Shown here: positions 12,001-24,000 of the stretch, piece after piece
Layout: every line of letters begins with the position of its first letter
Numbering within the stretch: the first letter of the stretch is position 1
From: Pseudomonas sp. CROZ-RG-20F-R04-15
GTDB lineage: Bacteria; Pseudomonadota; Gammaproteobacteria; Pseudomonadales; Pseudomonadaceae
Length of the DNA: 64,000 bases
Reading direction: 5' to 3'
Assembly (NCBI RefSeq): GCF_022662375.1
Contig: NZ_JAKNQL010000007.1
Span: 62,001-126,000, forward strand
Notes under the pieces: model-generated
What the model saw: the letters and a program-made list of their open reading frames with translations, nothing else
What the model was told of the DNA's origin: nothing
Databases searched by the model: none
Program-made: the position numbers and the translations under genes

Positions 12001-15000
12001 GCGTTGCCATTGACCGCCAATGGCAAGGTCGACCGCAAAGCCTTGCCGGCGCCGGAGCTGTCGGCGCTGTTCACTCGCGAATACGCGGCGCCCGAAGGCG
12101 AGGTGGAAACCGCGCTGGCGCAGATCTGGGCCGATGTGCTGCAGGTCGAGCGGGTCGGACGTCAGGATCACTTTTTCGAACTCGGCGGCCATTCGTTGTT
12201 GGCGATGCGCATGGTCTCGCAAGTGCGCCAACGGCTCGGTGTCGAGTTGGCGCTGGCTGATCTGTTCGCCAACGCCGAACTGGTGGCGGTCGCTGCGGTA
12301 CTGAGCGAGGCGGGGCGCTGCACGCAACCGGAGATTGTGCCGGTGCCGCGTGACGGCGCCTTGCCGCTGTCGTTCGCCCAGCAACGTCTGTGGTTTCTGG
12401 CGCAAATGGAAGGCGCCAACACCGCCTACAACATTCCCGTGGCCCTGCGTTTGCGTGGCCGTCTCGATGACGATGCGCTGCAACGTGCATTGGCGCGGAT
12501 CGTTGCCCGCCATGAAACCCTGCGCAGCCGTTTCGCCCAGTTCAATGATCAGGCACAGGTGTTGATCGCTCCGGTCGACAGCGGCTTGTTGCTGCGCGTG
12601 GAAGACCTGCGCCAGCACCCGCAACCCGACGAAACCTTGCAGGCGCTGATTCAGGGCGAAGCTTCGGGGCCGTTCGATTTGCAGGACGATGCGCTGATTC
12701 GCGGGCGGCTGGTACGGCTGGCCGACGATCATCACGTGCTGTTGCTGACGATGCACCACATCATTTCCGATGGTTGGTCGATGGGCGTTTTGACCCGCGA
12801 ACTGATGGCGCTGTATCGAGCATTCAGCCAGGGTCAACCGGATCCGCTGCCGCCGCTGCCGCTGCAATACACCGATTACGCCGTGTGGCAGCGGCGGTGG
12901 CTCAGCGGTGAGGTGTTGCAGCGCCAGAGCGAGTTCTGGCAGCAGAACCTCGCGGGGGCGCCGGCGTTGTTGCTGTTGCCCACCGATCGTTCGCGCCCGG
13001 CGCAGCAGGACTATGCCGGCAGTAGCGTCGACGTTGTGCTCGACGAGCGCTTGAGCGCCGGCCTCAAGGCGCTGGGGCAACGGCATGGCGTGACGTTGTA
13101 CATGACGCTGATGAGCGCCTGGGCCATGCTGCTCAGTCGTTTGTCCGGTCAGGCTGAGGTGGTCATCGGTTCGCCCGTGGCCAACCGCAACCGTGCCGAG
13201 ATCGAAGGCTTGATCGGCATGTTCGTCAACACCCTGGCCATGCGCATCGACACCTCGGGCGAACTCAGCGTCGAAGCGCTGCTGGCCCGAGTCAAGGCGC
13301 TGACGCTGGCGGCGCAGGCGCATCAGGATCTGCCGTTCGAGCAGGTGGTGGAAATCATCCGGCCCATGCGCAGCCTGGCGCACAGTCCGGTGTTCCAGAC
13401 GTTGCTGAGTTGGGACGGTCTGGCAGGCCCGGCACTGGCCCTCGGTGATTTGACCCTGGAAGGCGTGGCCGAGCCCAGTCACTTTGCCAAGTTCGATTTG
13501 TCGCTGAGCCTGGGTGAGTCCAACGGTGTGATCCGGGGCTCGCTAGAGTACGCCACCGCGTTGTTCGACGAAGCAACGGTGCTGCGTTTTGTCGGTTATT
13601 TCCAGCGTCTGTTGCAGGCGATGGTCGCCAATGAGCAAACGATTCTGGAGCACGCACCGCTGTTGGCGCAGGACGAACAGCAACGTTTGCTGGCCGGGTT
13701 CAATGCCACCGACATCGATTACGATCTTGACCAGACGATTCATGGCCTGTTCGAGGCGCAAGTCGCGCGCACGCCGCTGGCGATTGCGTTGCAGAGTGAC
13801 GCGCAACGTCTGAGTTTTGCCGAACTCAACGCCAGGGCCAATCAACTGGCGCAGCACTTGCGTGGCTTGGGGGTGCGGCCGGATTCACGGGTGGCGATCT
13901 GCGTCGAGCGTGGTCTGGACATGGTCATCAGCCTGCTGGCGATCCTCAAGGCTGGCGGTGGTTACGTGCCGCTGGACCCGGCGTATCCGCTGGAGCGTCT
14001 GGCCTACATGCTGGAGGACAGCGCGCCGCTGGCAGTACTGGTGCAAGGTTCCACTCGCGGGCTGCTCGGCGAGGTCACCGTGCCGCTGATCGATCTCGAT
14101 CAACCGCACTGGCATTCGCTGCCGAGCGACCCTCTGTCCACCGCCGAGTTGACTCCGCAACACATGGCGTACGTGATCTACACCTCCGGTTCGACCGGCC
14201 AGCCAAAAGGCGTGGTCAACGAACACAGCGCAGTGGTCAACCGCTTGTTGTGGATGCAGGACGCTTATCAACTGACGGCGGCTGACACGGTTTTGCAGAA
14301 AACCCCGTTCAGTTTCGACGTGTCGGTGTGGGAATTTTTCTGGCCGCTGATAACCGGCGCACGTTTGGTCATGGCGCAGCCCGGTGGGCACAAGGACCCG
14401 CTGTATCTCAGCGACATCATCGAGCAAGAACGGATTACCACGCTGCACTTCGTGCCATCGATGCTCGACGTGTTCCTTGCCCATGGCGACACCGAGCGTT
14501 GCTCGGAGCTGCGTCAGGTGATGTGCAGCGGCGAAGCGTTGCCCGGCAGTCTGGTGCGGCGGTTCAAACGGCAATTGCCGGGCAGCGCGTTGCACAACCT
14601 CTACGGCCCGACTGAAGCCGCCGTAGATGTCACCGCGTGGAATTGCGCCGGGCCGCTGGAGCAAACCCCGGACAACACGCCGATTGGCAAACCGATCGCC
14701 AACACCCGTATGTACATCCTCGACGGCCAACAACAACCGGTGCCGCACGGCGTGGTCGGTGAGTTGTACATCGGCGGCGTGCAGGTGGCCCGTGGTTACC
14801 TCAATCGGCCTGAGCTGAGCGCGGAACGCTTCCTCGATGACCCGTTCCAGGCCAATGGCCGTATGTACCGCACCGGCGACGTTGCCCGCTATCTGGCCGA
14901 CGGCAATATCGAATACCTGGGCCGCAACGACGACCAGGTGAAAATCCGCGGCTTGCGCATCGAACTGGGTGAAATCCAGGCGCGCCTGACCCAGGTCCAG

Positions 15001-18000
15001 GGCGTACAGGAAGCCGTGGTGCTGGCCCGCGAAGACGTGCCCGGCGACAAGCGTCTGGTCGCGTATTACACCGGAGAGCGGTTGGACATCGAAGCGCTGC
15101 GCAGCCATTTGCTGGAGCACTTGCCGGACTACATGGTGCCTGCAGTGTTGGTGCATCTTGATTCGCTGCCACTGAGTCCGAACGGCAAACTCGACCGCAA
15201 GGCACTGCCGGCGCCGGATCTGACAGCACTGACCACACGTGAATATGAAGCGCCGATAGGCGAGGTGGAAGTCGCTCTCGCGCAACTGTGGGCCGAATTG
15301 CTCAATGTCGAGCGGGTCGGGCGCCACGACCACTTCTTCGAACTGGGCGGGCACTCGCTGATGGCGGTGAATCTGGTGGCGAAAATGCGTCGTGCCGGTC
15401 TGAGCGCCGACATCCGCGTGCTGTTCAACCAGCCGACACTGGCCGCGCTGGCGGCGGCCGTGGGTGGTGAGCCGGAGGCCGAAGTACCGGCCAACCGCAT
15501 TTCGTCTGACTGCACGCGTATAACGCCGGAACTGCTGCCACTGGTAGCGCTCGATCAAGCGACCCTTGACCGCATCGTCGCCAGCATCCCCGGCGGCACG
15601 GCCAATGTGCAGGACATCTACCCCTTGGCGCCGTTGCAGACGGGCATTCTGTTCCATCACCTGTCGGCCGCTCAGGGCGACCCCTACGTATTGCAGGCAC
15701 AGTTTGCGTTTGCCGATGAGCAGCGCCTGAACACCTTCACTGAAGCTCTGCAGAAGGTCACCCAACGCCACGACATTCTGCGCACCTCGCTGTTCTGGGA
15801 AGGCCTCGCAGACCCGGTGCAAGTGGTTTGGCGCCAGGCGTCGCTGGTCTGCGAAGGTATTGCGCTGGAGGACGTGAGCGGCGATGCACTGGTGCAGTTG
15901 CGCGCTTGCTTCGATGCCAGCCATTACCGCATGGCCGTTAACCAGGCGCCGCTGATGCGCTTGGTCCACGCGTGGGATGCGGTCAATCAGCGGGTTGTCG
16001 CGTTGTTGCTGTTCCATCATCTGGTGATGGACCACGTCGCGCTGGAAGTGCTGCAACAGGAAATGCAGGCCTTCCTCAGCGGCCAGCCACAACGTCTGGC
16101 CGAGCCGGTGCCATACCGCAATTACGTGGCGCAGACCTTGACCGGGATGAGCGATCTGCAGCATGAAAGCTTCTTCCGCGACATGCTCGGCGATGTCGAT
16201 GAGCCAACTCTGCCTTACGGCCAGGCCCCGGCACAGCAAGGGTTGGCTGAGCAGGCACGGTTGACCCTCGACCTCGGTCTGAGCCGCGACATCCGCCAGC
16301 AGGCGCGGCGTCTGGGTGTCAGCGCCGCGAGCCTGATGCACCTGGCCTGGGCGCAGGTGCTCGGGCAGTTGTCGAGCCGCGACGACGTGGTGTTCGGCAC
16401 GGTGTTGCTCGGGCGTTTGCAGGGCGGTGAGGGCGCCGAGCGTGCGCTCGGGGTGTTTATCAATACCTTGCCGCTGCGCATCGATCTGACCGCGCACAGC
16501 GTCAAAGGCGCGGCCCTGGCCACCCATCAACGGCTGAGCCAATTGCTCCAGCACGAACACGCGCAACTGGCGCGTATCCAGCATTGCAGCGCGATGGCGC
16601 CGACCACGCCGCTGTTCAGCACTTTGTTCAATTATCGTCACGGGGCTGCGGCGCCAGCGAGTTCTACCGAGGCCGCAGCGGCCTGGCACGGTATGCAATT
16701 GCTGGAAGCCGAGGAACACAGCAACTATCGCCTGACCCTTAGCGTCGACGACCTCGGCGAAGGCTTCAGTTTCAGCGCATTGGCCGGTGCCGGCATCGAC
16801 GCACGGCGCACCTGTGACTATCTGCAATGTGCTTTGCACAGCCTTGTGCAAGCGCTGGAACAGGCGCCACATCAAGGCTTCGAACGCTTGTCGATCCTGC
16901 CGGTCGCAGAGCGCGAACAGCTGTTGATCGGCTTTAATGCCACCCACGCCGATTACCCTCAGGGGTTGACGATTGGCCAGCGTTTCGAGCAGCAAGTGGC
17001 TGAGCGACCGCACGCGCTGGCGGCGATTTTTGCAGGCGCGAGCCTGAGTTACGCCGAACTCGACCAGCAGGCCAACGCCTTGGCGCATCATCTGATCGAA
17101 GCGGGTGTGCGGCCTGATGATCGTGTGGCCATCGTTGCCCGTCGCGGGCTCGATACGCTGGTCGGACTGGTGGCGATTCTCAAGGCGGGCGCCGGTTATG
17201 TGCCGGTGGACCCGGCGCATCCAACGGAGCGCCTGAACTATCTGCTGGAAGACAGCGCACCGGTTGCGGTATTGACCCAAAGCGCACTGCGCGCACGCCT
17301 GCCCGAGCTGCAAGTGCCGCTGATCGACCTCGATCTGCGCCAGTGGCCGAGCGCCAGAATGGATACTCCGTCAGTGCCCGCGCTGACACCGCAACACTTG
17401 GCGTATGTGATCTATACCTCTGGTTCCACCGGGCTGCCCAAAGGCGTGATGGTCGAGCACCGCACCCTGAGCAATCTGGTCGACTGGCACTGTGCGGCGT
17501 TCGATCTGCGCGCCGGCAGCCACACCTCAAGCCTCGCCGGGTTCGGTTTCGACGCCATGGCCTGGGAAGTCTGGCCGGCGTTGTGCATCGGCGCGACGCT
17601 GCATCTGGCGCCGGCCCACGACGGCAACGAGGACATCGATGCGCTGCTCGACTGGTGGCGCGCGCAGCCGCTGGACGTGAGCTTCCTGCCGACGCCGGTG
17701 GCCGAGTACGCCTTCAGCCAGGAGCAGGCGCATCCAACTCTGAAAACCCTGTTGATCGGCGGTGACCGGCTGCGCCAGTTCAACCGCAACCAGTCCTTCA
17801 AGGTGATCAACAACTACGGTCCGACCGAGGCTACGGTGGTTGCCACGTCCGGGTTGATCGAGGCCGGGCAAGTGCTACACATCGGCAAACCGCTGAGCAA
17901 TGCCAGTGTTTATCTGCTTGATGAGCAACAGCGCCCGGTGCCACTGGGGGTGATGGGCGAGCTGTACGTTGGCGGTGCCGGCGTTGCCCGTGGCTACTTG

Positions 18001-21000
18001 AACCGCCCGCAAATGACCGCCGAGCGTTTTCTGCACGACCCGTTCAGCCCTTTGCCGAACGCGCGGATGTACCGCACCGGCGACCTTGCGCGCTGGCGCG
18101 AGGACGGCACACTCGACTACCTGGGGCGCAATGACGATCAGGTGAAAATCCGTGGCGTGCGCATCGAACTCGGCGAAATCGAGACCTGCCTCAATCAGTT
18201 GCCAGGGATTCAGGAAGCCGTGCTGCTGGCCCGTGAAGATCAACCCGGCCAGCCGCGACTGGTGGCGTATTTCATCGAGGCGGCGCCAGCCGAGGCGCTG
18301 AGCGTCGGACAAATACGTGCGCATCTTGCGGAGCAACTGCCGGAGTACATGCTGCCGGCCGCTTTTGTCCGGCTCGACGCCTTACCGCTGACGGCCAACG
18401 GCAAAGTCGACCGCAAGGCGTTGCCGAAACCGGATCTGGCCGCGTTGTTCACCCGCGACTACGCCGCGCCGCAGGGCGAGACCGAAACCATCCTGGCGCA
18501 GATCTGGGCCGAGGTGCTGCAGGTCGAACGGGTAGGGCGCCATGATCATTTCTTCGAACTCGGCGGGCATTCGTTGCTGGCGATGCGCATGGTTGCGCAG
18601 GTCCGGCAACGGTTGGGACTGGAGTTGGCGTTGGCGGATCTGTTCGCCAATGCCGAACTGGCGGCGGTCGCTGAGTGCCTGGTGGGTGCCGAGCGCAGCA
18701 CTCAGCCGTCGATTGTCCCGGTAACGCGTGACGGCACCTTGTCCTTCGCCCAGCAACGCCTGTGGTTCCTGGCGCAAATGGCGGGCGGCAACTCGGCGTA
18801 CAACATCCCCATCGCCCTGCGCCTGCGTGGTCGGCTCGACATCGATGCGCTGCAAGCGGCGCTGGCGCGCATCGTGGCCCGCCACGAAACCCTGCGCAGC
18901 CGCTTCATTAGTTGCGATGACGCTGCGCAGGTGACGATTGCGCCGGTCGACAGCGGCGTGCTGCTGCGTGTGGAAGATCTGCGCCAAGAGCCTCAGGCCG
19001 AGGACACCTTGCAGAGGTTGATGACGCAGGAAGCCTCGACGGCGTTTGATCTGCAGAACGACCCGTTGATTCGCGGACAGTTGCTGCGTCTGGCCGACGA
19101 TCAGCAAGTGCTGTTGCTGACCGTGCACCACATCGTCGCCGACGGTTGGTCGATGGGCGTGCTGACTCGCGAGTTGATGGCCTTGTATCAGGCGTTCAGC
19201 CAGGGCCAGCCCGATCCGCTGCCGGCGCTGACGTTGCAATACGGTGATTACGCGGTGTGGCAACGACGCTGGCTCAGCGGCGAAGTGCTGCAACGGCAAT
19301 GCGAATACTGGCAACAAACCCTCGACGGTGCTCCAGCGCTGTTGACGCTGCCCACCGATCGTCCGCGCCCGGCGCATCAGGATTATGCCGGCAGCAACCT
19401 CGAAGTGGTGCTGGACCCACAGCTGAGCGCCGGACTCAAAACCCTGAGCCAGAGCCATGGCGTGACCCTGTTCATGACCCTGACGAGTGCCTGGGCACTG
19501 CTGATGAGTCGTCTGTCCGGGCAGGCCGATGTGGTGATCGGTTCGCCAGTGGCCAACCGCACCCGCGCTGAAATCGAAGGGTTGATCGGCATGTTCGTCA
19601 ACACCCTGGCGCTGCGCATCGATACCTCGGGCGAGCCGAGTGTCGAAACGCTGCTGGCAAGGGTCAAGGTGCAGACACTGGAGGCGCAGGCGCATCAGGA
19701 CTTGCCGTTCGAACAGGTGGTGGAAATCACCCGACCGTCGCGCAGCCTGGCGCACAGCCCGCTGTTCCAGACCACATTGAGCTGGGACAGTCACGGCGGC
19801 CCGCAACTGGCGCTGGGTGAGCTGACCCTGGAAGCGGTGGCCGGCGCGGACGAGGTCGCCAAGTTCGACCTGACGCTGACCCTGGGCGAGGTCAACGGCG
19901 TGATTCGCGGCTCGCTGAACTACGCCACGGCGCTGTTCGACGAATCGACCATCCGCCGCTATGTCGGCTATTTCCAACGGCTGCTGCAAGCGATGGTCGG
20001 CAATGATCACGCAGTCCTTGAACACGTGCCGTTACTGGCGGCGGAGGAGCGTCAGCGCTTGCTCGTCGACTTCAACGCCAGCGCACGCGATTACCCGCAG
20101 ACCCTGACCGTGCACGGGGTTTTCCAGCAGCAAGCGGCGGCGCATCCAAAGGCTGTGGCGGCGGTGCATGGCGCGCAATCGCTGAGCTATTTCGAACTGA
20201 ACGCGCAGGCCAATCGCCTCGCTCATCACCTGATCGGCCAAGGCGTGCAACCGGGGGATCACGTGGCGATCCTGCTGCCACGCTCGCTGGAACTACTGGT
20301 GGCGCAACTGGCGATTGCCAAGTGCGCGGCGGCCTATGTACCGCTGGACATCCATGCGCCGAGCGAGCGTCAGGCGTTCATGGTCGAGGACTGTCGGGCG
20401 GCCGCGCTGCTGACCCTGAGCGGCGAAATCATCGATTACGCCGCGCCGCGTATCGATCTGGACAGGCTGACCCTGAGCGGGCAACCGACGCATAACCCCA
20501 ATCTTGTGCAGTCCTCGGAGTCGCTGGCGTACATCATGTACACCTCCGGCTCCACCGGCACGCCGAAAGGGGTGATGGTGCCGCACCGTGGCATCGGCCG
20601 TTTGGTGCTCAATAACGGTTACGCCGATTTCAATGCGCAGGATCGCGTGGTGTTCGCCTCGAACCCGGCGTTCGATGCCAGCACCATGGATATCTGGGGC
20701 CCGCTGCTCAACGGTGGTCGCGTGGTGATCATCGATCATCAGACCCTGCTGGATCCGCAGGCCTTTGGCCGTGAACTGAATGCCAGTGGCGCGACGATCC
20801 TGTTCGTCACCACTGCGTTGTTCAACCAGTACGTGCAACTCATCCCGCAAGCGCTCAAAGGCCTGCGCATTCTGCTCTGTGGTGGCGAGCGCGGTGATCC
20901 GGCGGCGTTCCGCACGCTGTTGGCCGAGGCGCCGGATCTGCGCATCGTGCATTGCTATGGCCCGACCGAAACCACCACCTACGCCACGACCTTCGAAGTG

Positions 21001-24000
21001 CGGGAGGTGGCGGAAAATGCCGAGAACGTGCCGATCGGTGGGCCGATTTCCAACACCCAGGTCTATGTACTCGATGCGCATCAGCAACCCGTGCCGATAG
21101 GCGTGACCGGTGAGCTGTATATCGGCGGGCAGGGCGTGGCACTGGGTTATCTGAACCGAGCCGATCTGACCGCTGAGAAATTCTTGCGTGATCCATTCAG
21201 CGATAAACCCGGCGCGTTGCTGTATCGCACCGGCGACCTCGCGCGCTGGCTGGCACCGGGGCAACTCGATTGCGTCGGGCGCAACGACGATCAGGTGAAA
21301 ATCCGTGGTTTCCGTATCGAACTGGGTGAGATCGAAAGCCGTTTGCTCAACTGCGCGGGGATCAGGGAAGCCGTGGTGCTGGCGCGCCGCGACGCTCAGG
21401 AAACCCCGCGTCTGGTCGCCTATTACACCGCGCACGCCGGGCAACTCGACAGCACCGAATTGCACGCGCAACTGTCGGCGCGCTTGCCGGAGTACATGGT
21501 GCCGACGGCGTGGGTGCAACTGGAAGTGTTGCCGCTGAACAACAACGGCAAGATCGACCGCAAGGCGCTGCCGGCACCGACCCAGGCCGCCATGCTCAGC
21601 CGGGTCTACGTGGCGCCGGTCACGACGCTGGAGGAAAACCTGGCGCGCATCTGGGCCGGGTTATTGCAGGTCGAGCAAGTCGGACGACATGACAATTTCT
21701 TCGAGCTGGGCGGGCATTCGTTGCTGGCGATGCGCATGCTGTCGCAGGTTCGCCAACAGCTGGATGTGGAGCTGACACTGGCCGAGCTGTTCGCCAATCC
21801 GGAACTGGCGGCCGTGGCACAGGCGTTGAGCCGGGCCGCACGCAGCACGTTGCCGGAGATTGTGCCGGCAGCGCGTGAGCAAGCACTGCCGTTGTCGTTT
21901 GCGCAACAGCGCCTGTGGTTCCTGGCGCAAATGGACGGTGGCAACACGGCGTACAACATTCCGCTGGGCCTGCGTCTGCGCGGGCGGCTGGATGAAGACG
22001 CGCTGCAACGGGCACTGGCGCGCATTGTCGAGCGCCACGAAACCCTGCGCAGCCGCTTCACCCAGATCGACGATCAAGCGCAGGTGCTGATCGTGCCGGC
22101 CGAGGCCGCGCTGTTGCTGCAAGTTGAAGATTTGCGCCAGCACCCGCAGGCCGATAATGCTTTGCGTGGGCTGATCGAAGAGCAAGCCGGCGCACCGTTC
22201 AATCTTGCTTGCGATTCGCTGATTCGCGGACGTCTGGTGCGTCTGGCCGACGATCACCATGTGCTGTTGCTGACGCTGCATCACATCATCTCCGATGGCT
22301 GGTCGATGGGTGTGCTGACCCGTGAGTTGGCGGCGTTGTATCAAGCTTTCAGCCATGACCAGCAAGACCCGTTGCCGGCGCTGGCGTTGCAGTACAGCGA
22401 TTACGCGGTGTGGCAACGCCGCTGGCTCAGTGGCGAGGTGCTGCAACGGCAGAGCGATTACTGGCAGCAAACCCTGGCCGGTGCTCCGGCGTTACTGACG
22501 CTGCCGACCGATCGCCCGCGTCCGGCGCAACAGGACTTCGCCGGCAGCCATATCGATGTGGTGCTGGGCGCGCCTCTGAGTCGCGGACTCAAAGCGCTGT
22601 GCCAACGTCGCGCGGTGACGCCGTACATGGTGATCTTGAGTGCCTGGACGATGTTGCTCAGTCGCTTGTCCGGGCAGACCGACGTGGTCATCGGCTCGCC
22701 GGTGGCCAACCGTACCCGCGCCGAAATCGAAGGCTTGATCGGCATGTTCGTCAACACCCTGGCCCTGCGCATCGATACGTCGGGCGCACTCAGCGGCAAA
22801 GCGTTGCTGGCGCGGGTCAAGGCGCAAACCCTGGCGGCGCAGGCGCATCAGGATCTGCCGTTCGAGCACGTGGTGGACATCAGCAAACCGCTGCGCAGTC
22901 TGGCTCACAGCGCGCTGTTCCAGACACTGTTGAGCTGGGACAACAATGACGGCCCGAGCCTGCAGCTCGGTGACCTGACCTTGGAAGGCGTGGCGGGGGA
23001 AAGCCACTTTGTGAAGTTCGACCTGTCGCTGAGTCTCGGCGATAGCGCCGACGGCGTTCGCGGCTCGCTGCGTTACGCCACGGCGTTGTTCGATGAGTCG
23101 ACGGTGCGACGTTTTGTCGGTTACTTCCAGCGCTTGCTGGCGGCGTTGGTCAGCGATGAACAAACGCTGCTGGAACAGGTGCCGTTGCTGGCGCAAGACG
23201 AACGTCAGCGCCTGTTGCACGACTTCAACGCGAGCGAAGTCGATTGCCCGCTCGAACAGCCGTTGCACTGCTTGTTTGAAGCGCAGGTGCGGATTAAGCC
23301 CGAGGCCATCGCCGTGCAATCCGAAGCCGGGTGCCTCACCTATCGCGAGCTCAATTCGCGGGCCAATCAACTGGCTCATCACTTGCGCGAACAGGGCGTG
23401 CAGCCGGATTCACGTGTGGCGATTTGCGTCGAGCGCGGGCTGGATCTGGTGGTCGGTTTGCTCGGTATTCTGAAGGCAGGCGGGGCGTATGTACCGCTGG
23501 ATCCGGGGTATCCGGCGGAACGTCTGGCGTACATGCTCAAGGACAGCGCGCCGGTTGCGGTGCTGGTGCAAGCGGCGACGCGTTCGCTGTTCGACGCGCC
23601 TGCAATGACCTTGATCGACCTCGATCAAGGTCATTGGCAACAGCTGCCTGATCATGATTTGCAGGTACCGGACCTGAGCGACGCGAACCTGGCCTACATG
23701 ATCTACACCTCCGGTTCCACCGGCCTGCCGAAAGGCGTGATGATCGAGCATCGCAGCGCCTGCAACATGGTGCATTGGGGCTCGCAGATCAGTGCGCCGA
23801 CCGAGCATGGCGCACTGTTGCAAAAGGCCCCGTTCAGCTTCGACAGTTCGGTGTGGGAGATCTTCTGGCCGCTGTGTTCCGGCCTGCGCCTGGTATTGGC
23901 GCGGCCGGATGGCAACCGCGATTCGGCTTATGTGGTGCAGGCGATTCGCGAGCAGCAAGTGACGGTGGTCAAGTTCGTACCGGCGCTGCTGCAGGACTTC

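Noticed and set aside
13885..17313. A 1142-codon open frame on the minus strand inside the synthetase gene
   Set aside because: It is a shadow of the high-GC NRPS gene: no family similarity, no SD, composition dominated by Arg/His/Gln, and NRPS motifs are continuous on the plus strand. The same applies to long antisense frames at 8863-10995, 44793-46910 and 47512-48768.
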